From the NCBI GenBank assembly GCA_027382625.1, contig JAJKFJ010021868.1:1-64000 (forward strand): a stretch of 64,000 nucleotides of DNA, in the 5' to 3' direction. Below the pieces are notes generated by a model. That model had not been told where the DNA came from, made no database searches, and saw only the letters and a list, made by a program, of their open reading frames with translations. Made by a program: the position numbers and the translations under genes. Below, piece after piece: positions 28,401 through 41,600 of the stretch. The DNA is from Tetmemena sp. SeJ-2015. Lineage: Eukaryota > Ciliophora > Spirotrichea > Sporadotrichida > Oxytrichidae. The first letter of the stretch is position 1, and each line of letters begins with the position of its first letter.

Positions 28401-29265
28401 ATGATGATCTATTCTTCATTTTGAATAAGTCAAACTCTGCAAATGGGAATATCACATCCTCAGATTCGGACTCTCTCCACTTGACTCCCCTAGTTACGCT
28501 CTTCTTTTATGCGATCATCATCTTTTTCAACTTCATCTTCTTGATTTACAAATTAAAATAAATGCCGACAATCAATACAATAATAAATTAATCACTAAAT
28601 AATTTACTGGGTGACAAATATCTACCACTAACTTAAGTCCCAATTCAGAGAGAGGCTGCCTAAAGTCTATATCGCTATCTGTCTTTTCTAGAACGCTAAA
28701 AAGTACAAAGAGGAGTTGAGGTCTCACTCACTTATGCTCGAAAATCTTAAAAACAGAGAGAGATTTGACAGCATTTTCAACAAGATAGTTTATTAAATTT
28801 ATAGCTATTAAAAAATTAGGAGTATTATTTTGCTTTTATAAGATTAGAGCACTCTAATAGGAAGGGAAACTCGAACTCAACACTTAAACTATGGCTCTTT
28901 TAGAAAAGCACTTTGACCCTAAATAGATAAATCAAAACTGTTCATATAAATACTAAAATCTTCAATCGTAAATTAGTTTACTTGCTTTTGTTTACAAACT
29001 CAATAAGTCTCAGCTTTAAAAGGAGAACTCAAAATAAGAGAGTAGATAAAGCAAGAATGACTATGGAGAGAGCTAGAAGAAGAAGATTTCAAAGAAGAAA
29101 AGCAATCAAAGCAGTCAAAAGAAGTCCATCAAGATTATTGATAGTGCTGTTTATTCCTTAAACCCAGACACTCTCGCGTTCTCAACACAAATGAAAGACA
29201 CAGTCAAAGTGAAAACTTAGAGCTAATTGTTTAAAATGAGTAGTTAATTTAATGAAGATAAGTGA
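16490..29265 (+). CDS. Gene C: giant beta-helix / multi-TM membrane protein
   Basis: Beta-helix turns are seen at 16505-16580 (GSGGFLSISGAQ), 19270-19340 (NTTKSGAIEIN), 20490-20640 (YDCGQSNWEQRS) and repeatedly to about 25.7 kb. The C-terminal half has the family blocks: a Cys-rich module with WPYPGYWR (about 26290-26520), a TM helix with LGIIGLLIVMIYTT (about 26690), NHFQMLMMIQVFDINWSKEI (about 26830), VFSFDCFI, LPSIVQYMFKNFRC (about 27745), MEIVCW, a WFLRGYRRKYFQWEIVI block (about 27965) and paired TM helices (28455-28560). The tail is Lys/Gln-rich and ends at TGA 29263-29265. The frame is broken by IES-like inserts and, at 26540-28300, by homopolymer-rich poor-quality-looking sequence. The 5' limit is unclear: B may be its first half, and unrelated gene pieces lie inside at 17.2-18.6 kb. 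Confidence 0.65.
17237..17736 (-). CDS. Small minus-strand hypothetical gene, two coding blocks
   Basis: Two minus-strand blocks have normal coding composition. About 17736-17590 contains KKLILDKMEDILIQGS followed by an acidic, aromatic stretch. About 17420-17237 contains TIGGGYEEILMSPRNKP, then a polar QHRPPTKKG tail before TGA at 17237-17239. The AT-rich gap between them is probably an IES or intron. It is antisense to gene C and shows no beta-helix features. No family recognised, and no start codon assigned. Confidence 0.35.
18041..18598 (+). CDS. Asn/Asp-rich hypothetical protein segment with hydrophobic C-terminus
   Basis: The first block is an Asn-rich run, then NLEDDNEDDGDKDQLAEEQF and a basic stretch (to about 18235). 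After a one-base shift at an A4 run the frame continues through KSDTERIKSTQLKIKAVIY and a hydrophobic segment (HLFFAIHLIFYPYFFYKIAL), with TGA at 18596-18598. The Asn/Asp bias is common in ciliate proteins. It does not resemble the beta-helix family in which it is embedded. The 5' end is unclear; a T-rich/A-rich run precedes it. Confidence 0.4.
26416..26460 (+). other. 45-bp IES in gene C (7-bp pointer TATAAAT)
   Basis: TATAAAT at 26409-26415 is repeated exactly at 26454-26460. Removing 26416-26460 gives DQVYKCFNENSC, aligning residue for residue with NIYQCVNEDSC in D and NIYQCLNEDSC in A. Three paralogues carry different inserts at almost the same place, each with its own pointer. Confidence 0.7.
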
Positions 29266-29660
29266 TTGCTATATTTATTTTATGAAATATTCACAATTGT
29301 ATTTTTCAGGTCAAAGAAAAATTGCTTGAATTAAAATAAATAAATTCATGAAAGGATTAGAAAAAGATTATTTGCATTGACAAAAAGTATTCATTCTAAT
29401 TTATTGGGTGTTTATTAAGTATCATTTAATTAATTATGACTTTAATATAAAAGCTATTTTTAATTAACATTGTAATGTAATAAAGCCTATATTTAAAATT
29501 TAAATTTATCTTTTAAAATACCATTGAGATAAATATTCTTATATAAAAGAAAATTTAATCTTAATCAAATAGCTGGTTAATTTTTTTAGGCTGTTTGAAT
29601 TCTTGTTTTTAATTAGAAGAGTCAATTGAGAAGTAAGTTTATGAAACATATTTATAAATA

Positions 29661-32600
29661 ATGTATATTACACTCAACCGTACAACATCATCATGCTACA
29701 ACTTGCGCGTGTTTCTTGCTCTTACCTTATCTTTACTTCTATGTGTAGGCTTTTCCAGCTGCTATGAAAACTAGACGAGTAAGATTGCAAACTTTTAAAT
29801 AGAAAATTAAAAACATTTTAATTGTGACTAATTTAAAAAATGTTTACATTACTATAGATTCACAGAGCTTGATTGAAAACTTCCAAATTAGGGCGAAAAA
29901 ATGAGCCCCTTTAACTAATGGGAATAGGGGATATAATTAAAACCTGAGAATAAAAATGACCGCTCATCTTTTTAATGTAAGAACACAACTCATTCCATTT
30001 TAAAACTTTGAACAAATTATTATCTTTGAGATAAAGAGAATATCTTAAATATAGAGAATAGAAAGGAATGTAGAAAGATAGTGAGGGACCAAATTTTAGT
30101 CTAAAAGCAATTAAACGAATCCTCTTCTGAAGGGAGTAGTAATTAGAATTAGAGGATTTAAGAGTGTCTAAATTAAACACCTAGATCTATCCAAGAGATA
30201 TACCTTTCTTAAAATCAAGATCTTAACAAGGAAGACACTAACTTGACCCAAGAATCTCAAAACGAAGAAACTTATCATAGAAATTTGCAAGAGCAGACTT
30301 AGTTACTTGTTGAAAATCAGGTGTTTTAAAATCAGTACAAACCGAATAATGGAAGTCTATTTGTAGTGACTTAAACCGATTATGACATAAATATCACCTT
30401 AGTCAATATAACTGTTCGTACTTTTTTGGGTTGCAAAGAAAAATTTATTATAATTTGCTACTCAGGAGATCCTTAAGATTAAAGTCTGACTCCTGGCCTA
30501 ATCAGTATCCCTGTTGACTTTTATTACGACATTTACATAACAATCATAGACTCTGTTTTCACCTCAGTTAGTGATTACTGCAGCGGAGCTGGATTGATTA
30601 TTGATTCAGATTTTTTTAAGCTTTATGATTGGGTGTTTTATAATTTATTTATAACATCCCATATCTTGCTTGGAAAACTAATTTTAACTTTTTAAATTTT
30701 AAAATATCAGAATATTGAATTCAACGTTCAACTAGATAATTTAGAATTTTAATTGAGATGACAGTTGCTGGCTCCTCCTTAATTGATTAAGGGTATTATC
30801 CATACTTCTAAATTTCAATTGAGAGCTCAAAATTTAGTTTCCTTTACAGCAGATTAATCCATATTCCGACGAATGAAGGGCCAGACTCTAACTCTATTTC
30901 ACTAATCAATATGAGTAAATTATATTTGATACCTCAATTTTAATTAAAAAATGACTAAAAATATTTATATTATGCATTAAATAATTAGAATTTTTAGAAA
31001 CAAAAGAATATATCTCACACATATATTCGGTTTATTCTCTATAAAAGACAATTTGGATTATCTCATTTCTTTTACATACTTGTTATATAACTCAAATTAA
31101 TTTTCTGTTAATTAGAAACGGAAAATAACTTAAATTTCTTAAGAATTCATTGATAATAACTTCAACTCTTTCTATGACACCAAAGGAGCAGGATTTGTTC
31201 TTGACATCGATTTTAAACCTCTCACTATAACTTTTATGAACAATTCTTTTTCATGCCAATCTCTCCCTCCTTCAGTGGATTTATAATCTCAAATATAAAC
31301 TTGAGATTATAAAGACTGTACTTAATTTGTAAGTTTACCAGCAGAGATTCTACATGAACAAGAGCTCCTGCTCTTAGTGTTCTCGGCCTTCTCTCTTTTA
31401 CTTTAAAGTCCCCTCTATTTTTTCAATGCAAAACTCCTATTCAAATTGCCTGAATGCTACTCAAGGAGCAGCTTATCAGTTGATCAGTACTAACTTTTAT
31501 GAAGTAGAAAAATATTTTTGCTCTTATATATAGTAATTTATGAGGACTCGTCAACTTATTCTTTCTTTTCTGCAAACTAAGGTGGCTTTAAATATATATA
31601 TTCGTGATTAATAGCATTATCATAGCTTGTTTTATGTTGAGGATTCTATATTAACCTTGAGAAATGTAACTTCGAATGCTAGCTTAGGAATGGATGGAGC
31701 AGTAATATTCGTTAAAGATACCCCATTCAAATCCTATGTTTCAATAAATGGAGCTGCGATAAGCTTTGTAGAAGCAGTAAGAAACGGAGGTGTTATTCAC
31801 TTAAGACAGACAAATAATCTTTCAAATCAGGCCAGCTACATTTATCTGTCTGGCCAAATCACTCTAAGCAATGTATTCGTAAATATAGGAGGCTTCGCGT
31901 TTTTAGATTCAAAGTTTGCTGCTATCAATTTAATTAGGCTTTAAAATATTTTTCAGGCACTATGTCAGTTGTTAATCTCCAAGCCAATAGAACTGCCGCT
32001 TTTCTTTACTACAGAAGTGACTAGATCCTCAACTTGAAAAACTTGAATTGCAAGCATTTAGTTTGCAAAACTGATGGCTGTATAGTTAATTATCAGGGAT
32101 CCAATGGGAACTTATTGCATTTTTAATAAAAATATTTATTTTTTAACGTGACTCTTTTCAACATAACTTCCATAGGATACGACTCTAGTTAGACTATGAG
32201 AATTTATGCAGGTGATTCGATAACACTTACTGCATTTTACTCCATTATGGATTGCTATTCTCTCTATGGAGATAACTTTAAAGGCCAAGTTGACCTCTAG
32301 CCCTACTTAGGATAATTAAACGATTAAAAATTGCTTTTTTATCTATAAAGCGGAAATATTATTGAATAAAATAGAGGAAAATAAATATAGGATCGGCCTT
32401 TTTATTCGAAGGCCTCGATACTATTTAGTCAAGCAAATGCTCCTACTCATTTTAAAAATATTTCTTTCTACATTATTCATTAAATTAAATAATTAAAAAT
32501 AATCATATCACAAGGTAGGTTTTAACGCTTCAATCTATAATCTAAAAAATGTGAGATTCTTCCAAGATAACTCCACTTCCTATGTGAATAGTCGTAAATT

Positions 32601-35600
32601 AATTTTATTAAATAGCGAGGCTGTCTAAGGTGGAATACTCTACTCTTTTCAGACGTAGTAGATTATATATAAATTGTGCTAAGGTCTTCTGGCTTCAATA
32701 ACAACTAGGCTTTTTATGGTGGAGGACTTTTCTTTAATGAATAAATTGTATATATGAATATTTCTTGATTAGAAGCACGAGTATATATTTTTATGTTGAT
32801 AAATTTAAATTTAGAGTGTATTACTTTATGCTCAAACTATTCTTTCAATGACAGCATATAATTCTGGAGGTTTTATATTCAACATTGGAGATGATTATTC
32901 TGACTTTATTCCAGTTTCTCAAAACAGATTATTGCTCGATACTGAAATGGATGATGGTGAGCCAGCACTTTATATATTTCATGCTTTTTTTTGTTTTTCT
33001 ATTTTTGACTTTCGAACTCTATTAACTTCAAGAATAGAATTCAAGATTCCAGCAATTTAGAAACGCCTAAAGTTAAGAGAAGCATCTTTTAAATTAAAAG
33101 CAAAAACAACATATTTATTATCAAGTTATTCTCACTTTACTCTCAGGAAATAATTTATTGTTAAATTTTTCATCTTGATTATTTTTTTAGCTTTTATTTT
33201 CCCATCGATTAATCTTTATATATTATATTATTCTTAATAAATTGAGGGTTTTTGTAATTTAAAGAAGCTTATCTAATGATCGAGAAGGTGCTGTAATTGC
33301 TTTCTTATCAGGCGCTTTCATTTTTAATTTTACTTAGTGGTAAGATTGTTCATCAAAGACTTAAGGAGGAGGTTTCATTTTAATTAAATAATTAGTCATA
33401 ATTAAAATTTACAGTAACGACAAGCAAATGAGCAATCACTTGAATGGCTCAATTATAGCAAAAAATATAGTATAAGTTTTACATATTCCAGTATAATTTA
33501 GATTAACTATAATGCTGACTATATGAAACTATAAAAGAGTAATCCAAAAATAGATTTGATATGGGCTTTTAAGTCCTTTGTTTTTGAGGACAGATGCTGG
33601 GAAGTCTTATTTACAAAAATGACTTTGTCAATTAAGAAATTTTAATTTACACCAAGGATATAAGTTCTTTTTATTTCGCTAACAACACAGTCAGAAAGCT
33701 ACTCTGCCTTTACTTTTAATATTACAAGATTAGCTCTATCCTTGTTCAATCCAAATTTCATTACTATTTCTCTTTTTATCAACAACAGAATATATTCATT
33801 TGCACAAATATATAGAATGTGGCAGGAGTGTCAATAGCTGTAGATGGCCTGACTAGTGTAATATCTGAAAACAATATATTTGAAAATCTATACTTCGTTT
33901 TCAACTCAGGAGTCTTTGATATCAGAAATATTTATAAATTAGAAATGGAGCAGTTTTTAGGTATAGGAACTTATATGCACTTAAACTTAAAATTAATGAT
34001 ATAGATTGATACCCTTAATTTTTCTGATAGAAATTCAATTTATAGAAACATTTAAGCTTTCAATGCGAGTGTATTCTATTTTGAGAAAGCGAATACTGTA
34101 TCCATAGTGGGGTCTTCCATTACAAATTGCTTATCATATAGTTTTGGAATTATTCTTGTGGACAGAGCCGAGGGAAATATCACTATTGAAAATCTAACTC
34201 TCACAAATTAATATCTCTTAATTTAATAACGGAGGGTTTACTGGATCTGGAGGCCTCATTAAAATTATAGACACAGATTAATTGGCTCCCTATACTAGTA
34301 GCTAATTTAAAATTTATAATCGATAATCTACTTGTCAATAAAGAATATTGCAGCCTCAAATTTGTAACAATTCAACACTGGAGGCTTTGTTCAGGCGGAA
34401 TAGAGTAAACTTAGCATCTCTATTCAAAATATCTCCCTTAATCGCTTGGCAGCCAGTTAAGGATCTATTCTATACCTGTATAATTCAAAAATTTCAAGAG
34501 GGCTAAGTGAGTTATAAATTAGTTTTTAATTCTAAAATTCAAAATCTAAAGTAGTATTTAACAAGATGTAATTTTGCATAATTAAATCAATGAGGAAGAA
34601 TTGACTTTTTATTTTCCTATAAAATTTAAGAATTTACACGCTTCTCGTTGGTTTAAGATATATTCATAATTCTATACATAGAGCTAAAAAGGAAAAAAGA
34701 CATTTATTTTTTTAAAATGAGCTCATTTCATTTAAAAGAGCTCATAATATTTAAAAAGTATTTTTACTTATAAGTGCAGTTTATTTGACTGGAATGACTT
34801 TTGATTGCGGCTAATCGAATTGGCTAAACAGATCCTTAGTTTACAATTCTAATTAGTCTGAGTTGATCTTTGCATCAGGCTTTGACATTTACTTTAAAGA
34901 TATCAAAATCTCTAACTGCCATAACATCCTAAATTCATCTTTGTGTCAACCAACAACGCATCTTTTCTCCAAGGAAGCAAAAATAACAAAAATTTATTAT
35001 TATATTTGGTTTTGCAACTTATCTTTCTCTATAATAGACTATTTAAAATTAATTTCATCTCTCAAATATAATTGTCGTCCTCAGGAGCAGGAGTCTTTAA
35101 CGCAGATAATGTAACTCAGGTTAACTTTCAAAATATCTCTTTCGAAAAAATAGACTTATCCCAAAGCGGCTTATTCACAATGAAGCAAAATATTTAGTTG
35201 ATCACCCTCAAAAATCTTAAATCCAAATTTATTTATTAGATAAATAAATCTCTCTATAACATCAGTTAACATCACAAATGGAAGTGGAGGAGTATTCAAA
35301 ACTTATGATAAGAGAGTGTACTCTCCAGAACTTTCGATTGGTCAAATATTACTTTCTCAATTATATTTTTATTACATTGAATTATTTTTTTCTCAACTAG
35401 TCATTAAGAATGTTTCATTTTTTGCCAATTATATTTCAGTGACACAAAACGGAGGACTCTTCTTCATCGAAAACCCCTTCATAGAAACTTCACACTCGAA
35501 AATATAGACGCAAAATTTATCAAGGCATAATCTGGAGGAATATTTTACATTGCAGATATGAGGAATGAATTACTTTTGCAATCATCTGTTTCAACTGAAG

Positions 35601-38600
35601 TGAATTCTCAATATTATTTTTAATTAATTTGATTTCAGAAATTTAAAAGATAAAAGTCATAAATATCTATGGTCAAATTTATTACAATCAAATAATTTTA
35701 CAGGTACAACATATTGTAGCTACATTTTTTATTTATTTACCTTTGCCATTATTTAAGTACTCTCGTAGCTTAAATAAAGATTATAAGAATGAAATAAATA
35801 GGTTTGATTTTACTTTTTGATAAATTCTTTTTGATCTCAATATTTGTTCGCATTTTTCAAATAAATTTGTCATTCCTCATTTAAATATGAACTGTAAATA
35901 ATAAGTTGGATTGACAAATATCTATTCCACGATTGAAGTCTAAGGTGATGGAATCTTCTTGTATTCGAAAGCGCCTGCTATTTCTTACATAGCTGACTAA
36001 CTCTCTGTAAAATTATTTCTTATATTTTAAATGCTCGGAGGAAGTAATCTCAGATCCAAATTAGCTCTATCTGCTTTCGAATCTTATTTTTCTTAGGTTT
36101 TAAATTTATCAACCTAACTCAGTGATTTACATAGAAAACAATGACAAGTATCTCACAATGACGAATCCTCATTCTAAAACTGCTAAAGATCATCTCGGGG
36201 TGGAGTCATCACTCATAATTATAATTTAAATTGACTTATATTTATGATAAATTGATCACTCTCATATCTTCCAAAATACAGGAGTCAGGGTCTTCATACC
36301 TAAATAATTATGGAAGGCAGGGAGGCATTTACTACTTCTTCAATTCTACTTTCCAAATTGAAAACTCGATCTATGAAAACATTACAGCGGACGAGGGTGG
36401 AATCATTTTAACAGATAGATCCTCTAAAGGCACTCTTTTATATTAATTTATTGGCAACTTGGTAAATTTAAAAATCAAGAATGCGTTTGCATCAACAAGA
36501 GGAGGATTCATGAGTTCAATTTTCTCTTCATTAGAAAAGGCAGATACCTCAAATATAACTATAATAGGATCCTAAACTTCATTTAGAAATATTTCATCTA
36601 ATTAAGGCGGGCTTATTTACTCAAATATAAAATTCATTAAATCTCTCAATCATAAAATTATTTTATAACATCTACTTGCAAATAATCTTTCAAGATATAT
36701 TAATTGCTCAGGATATTTAATCGTTTTCATAAGGAGGTGTGTTTTATATATCTGACTTAGATAGTCTAGTCATCAGGAACTCTTATTTTTCCAGCTTTTA
36801 ATAAAATTTAAACATAAACATAATTTGGGCTGCTTTACTGTAAGTAAAAGAATGTTTTATGAACTACCTTCATTGTATATATAATTAAATCATTCCATAG
36901 ATATCTCAAATAATTAAAATGTTTCAGATTTCTATCTTGAAATATAAATAAAGAAAATCCTCTCTTATTGAAACCCACCAAAATTTTAATCACCCGTTGG
37001 AGGCTTCATATATTCACAATCTAAAAGCTTGAATTTGTAAATTGAGGATAGCAATTAATTATCTTTAATTTGAGTTGCTAATAAGAAGAAGATTTTAGGG
37101 CTCTTGTAAATGGCACTAAGCAGTATCAGTATCCAATACATTCCCCTCTTTACTTGGAGAATTCAGATTACATTACAATAAACTAGGTTAATATTTCTTA
37201 TTGCTACACAAGCTATTATGGATCTACAATATTTGTAAGAAATACAAACTTGGATCTAAAAAATGTAGCTGCTCACGATAATTTTGCAACCAATGGAGGA
37301 GTGATAAGATCATTTTCATCTAAAGTTAAAATTGAAGATTCCTCATTTATCAGCAACTAAGCAGATATTGGAGGTGTTATTTATACTTAATAACTCTAAA
37401 AATTATTTATTTATTAGGAATAAAAAATGTTTATCTCTCTGAAAACTCATTAGGGACTATCAAGGATTCCTTATTCAATAAAAATGGTGCCTTCACTAAA
37501 GAAATTTACTTAATTTAAAGCAGGAGTCTTAAACATAGACTCTGATTCATATGCAATTATCCAAATATATTTTAAAGTTGTAACTTTACAGAAAATCGCT
37601 CAAATCAAGACAGTTCAGTAATAGACGCCTTGAGATCATCTAGTCAATTCAATATAACAATCAAAGATAGCTTATTTTAAGGCAATATTGCAATCAGGAA
37701 TTCTCTTAGATTCATTTATTCAAATGTTCTAATAGACAACTGCTCTTTCGTTGATAATAGTGCTTAACAATAGTCAGAGAATATGATTGTAGGATTTTCA
37801 GATATTAGAATCTTGAATTCTCAATTTTTGAGTACGAGATATGATAGAAGCGCCTAGTAGCTTGAGTAAATCTATGGTGCATTTATTTAGGTGATCTTGA
37901 TGGTTGACATATATATTGAAAACTCTACTTTCACTAATTAATTTGCAATAATTTTAATGGTTTGAGTTAGGTTGGAGGAGCTATCTACCTCTATGGATTA
38001 AGTTCTCTGAGCGTTTATAATTCCTAATTCCATAATAATTCAGCCATATCCCAAGGAGGAGCTATATATGGGTCGGACTTCGACTAAATAACTGTAGCTC
38101 ATTCTCAAATGATAAACAACTCTGCTCAAGCAGATCTGGGAGATGATATATATGCAAGCGGTGAATCATCTCTGCTTTTAATTGAAGGAAGCTAGTTCCA
38201 AAATATTTTTGGATCGTAAAGTATATACTCGAGATATCTTAGTCTTCAAGTAAATAACTCGACTTTTGAGAAAAGTGGCAGCGGTTCAAAACAATCTAAT
38301 GGAGCAGCTCTGTAAAAATAAAGTAGTGCATAAGTTTACTATAAATTTAAGTTGTTAATCAATTCATCTCAATGGTTCAACATTTTAAAATCTAACTGGA
38401 TTAGTCGGAGGAGCGATATATTTGGAAAATCAATTGACCACTTTATTTTTATGATTTTCACGCTTATTTTCTTCTAAAAATAGATAATAAATATTACTTT
38501 CATTAAAACATATAATGAATTAAATATACATATACTCTAATTTTAATGAACTTCTGAAGCCTAAGATCTTATTAATCAATAAATATGAGAATATCTTGCA

Positions 38601-41600
38601 GCTCTTTTGAAATTATGAATTCGTAATTTAATTATTGCCGAAGCCTAGCTGGAGGTTCTGTTTTTATCTACAACATATTTGGAGTACTTATAAGCTCTTC
38701 GCATTTCTTAAACTCCTCTGCTTTAAATAGCATTGAAGATGAAATCTCTTATGCAGAAGGCTCTGGGGGAGGGATCTATTTTAGTTGCAGTGAGTCAAAT
38801 CAGCAATGCAAAATAATAATCATAGATAGTTAATTATAAAGTTATTAAAGATGCTCTTTAGATGTAAATGAAGGCTCTATTTTTGAAAATTGCAGAGCGG
38901 ATGTGTAAGGAGGTGCTATATATTGGGATTACATAGAACCCTAAATTTAAGAGTCAGTCAATTTTACTTCAAACAAAATATATTTAAAATTAGATACAAG
39001 GCTAATCTATATGGACCTAACATTACCCAAATTATTTAAGGATATAAAAATTATTATAAAATTACTTCTTAAAAAATGATTGTTTTGAAGAAGTATCTGA
39101 GCAAATAGTTTAAATTTTTTTAGAAGTTAATTTTCGAATATTTTTTCCTCTTGGTTTTATAATCAGAAATTTGAAAAAGAGGGTTCATATTTATTTTTTA
39201 TTATTATAGGTTTGATTGCATGCTTTGGGTAGCAACTTATGGCTGTAACTGCTGAAGAATTCAGTGCCCAGAATTATTAGATAAGTTAGGTGACTATCGA
39301 TAGTAAAAGGATACTTGGCTCATCTAAATTAATGTAGATTATTTGTATACATCTATGGAAGAGGTAAATTCATTGACTATCAACAGAGCCAAGAGTGGAG
39401 GTCAGCTTGATCCAATTTACCTGGCTATTGTGGACAAATACGGCCAAATAGTAGCGACAGACAGTTCGTCCAAGGCTCTGCTGTTCGTAAATAGTTCCTA
39501 CAATACTCAAGAAGAGGCAAATACTTATCCTCCTGTAATTGAGGGTATAAATTCTTTCATAACTGAGGGTGGAGTATTTTCTATTCAAGGTGTTGTGTTT
39601 GATGGCACACCCGGCCAATCTTATCAAGTAGTTATGAAATTAAATAGAGTTGTCTCCATAAACTCTCTTGACTCGAGTAAACCTTCAAATTAATAGTTTC
39701 TAGTTGAAAATAATCTAGCTAGTCTGGATTTCAAGCTTCAAATTAAACTTCGAGAGTGCATAATAGGAGAGTAGTTTTTAAATTAGTTTACAGAGGCTGG
39801 TAGATGCGAACTTTGCGAAGACAGCTTTTCCTTATTTAAGCAGACTAGTCCAGGAAAAATAAATATGGTACTTGTGAGTAATGCCCAACTGACAAAGCTT
39901 AATGCCCGGGAGGCTCTCAACTTTGGCCTTTACCTGGATACTGGAGATCCTCAAATACTTCAAGCAACATCTATTAATTACCAAGATAATTAAGATTTTG
40001 TGAACTTTTTTATTTTAGAGTTGATAAATTTTATTAAGATTTTATTAATGTGTGAACGAAGATTCTTGTTTAGGGATTCTTACAGATAATCAGTCTTTAC
40101 AAGAGTAATGTGCGACTGGCTATCAAGGAATTCTGTGCAATGATTGCATTGATAACTTTTCTAGATCTGGCTAATTTAAGTGCGCCTAATGCCCGTCCAA
40201 GGTAGCTAATAGCTTTCGACTCTTCTTTGTTGCTCTTGGCGTGCTATTACTTCTTTTTAAATGAGTCAAATTAGTAAATTATTATTATAAAAATATGAAG
40301 AACAGAGGGTATTTTAGTTTATTTTCAAGTTATTTAATTATGGGTATAGTTGGGTTGCAAAATAAATTGGGGAAATAATTTCTTATTAAGTCATTTAAAC
40401 AATATTGCTGATGCTCGTAATGATCTCTACTTCACTAAGTGGCGCTTAATAATAAATAAAAACTTCAGATCGATAAAATTTCTCTATTATAAAATTTTAT
40501 TGAAAGCTATTTAACAAATTTGTATTATAGTTTAGAATAGCATCTACCTCAAGATAATTGTGAATCACTTTTAGCTGCTTATGATGATCCAAATTTTTGA
40601 CATAAACTGGTCTAAGCAAATAATGTCCTTCCTAAATACTTCAGAACAAATCTCCAATGTCTATATTCAGGTATTCAGCTTCGACTGCTTCATCAACATA
40701 AATATGTAAAGACTTTTTTTAATATTCGTTAAACAGGAACTAAGGCTCTCAATCCCAAAACGTTCAAGATGTAAATGCTTACCTACGCACATAGTATATA
40801 AAACTGATAATACTTGCTTTGCTTCCAATACTGCTGATCGCTCTTTGTTTAACAGGTTGCTACATATATCTGAAATGCTTTCAAAAGGGCAAGGAGTCTG
40901 ATATAAAAAGTGTTAGCACTGCTAGTGTGGTAGCAGCTCTCTTTCTAAACTCTATTAAGTCATTGTATAACATAATTTCTTAAAATAAGATTTAGTGCAT
41001 CCTAGCATAGTCTAGTTCATGTTTTAAAATTTTAGATGCAAAGACATTGAAAGCGAGAGCCGACTGCTAGCAGATATGGAAATAGTTTGCTGGCAAGATA
41101 GACACTCCTTATATAGTTTGGCTTTTGCACTCCCTAGTCTTATTTTATGGGGTCTGGGAATTCCCTTCTTTGCGCTAGTTTAGATTTTAATAAAATTTAT
41201 ATTCTTAATAAATTTTGCTTTATTTTTTTTTTTTATTTATTTTGGAATTCTTTGAATTTAATTTTACTTGGAAAATATTTTTAATTTAGATGGTGTAGAA
41301 GAGAAACTTTTTGAACTCTCTGTCAGTAAGAATGCAATACAGTTTCCTTTACAAAGGATACAGGAAAAAGTTTTTCTTTTGGGAAATAGTAATTATGTAC
41401 AGGAAAATAATCAATTTTTAATTAAAAAATTTTTTTTTTGTTTGGGGGATATACTTATATTCAAAAATCTATTCCATTAGAGAGAGCAGACTTAGAGTAG
41501 AACTTGCTTGCATGTGCAGTTATCCTGTAGTTTACCTCATCTTTTGCCTTCTCTCGTACTCATTCTCTTTGCTGAATTGAACTTCAGTGTTCTTTGTTTG

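Noticed and set aside
29911..30180. Minus-strand 89-codon ORF
   Set aside because: The plus strand carries the Gln/Asn-rich N-terminal region of gene D in continuous frame from about 30030. The minus ORF is a shadow.
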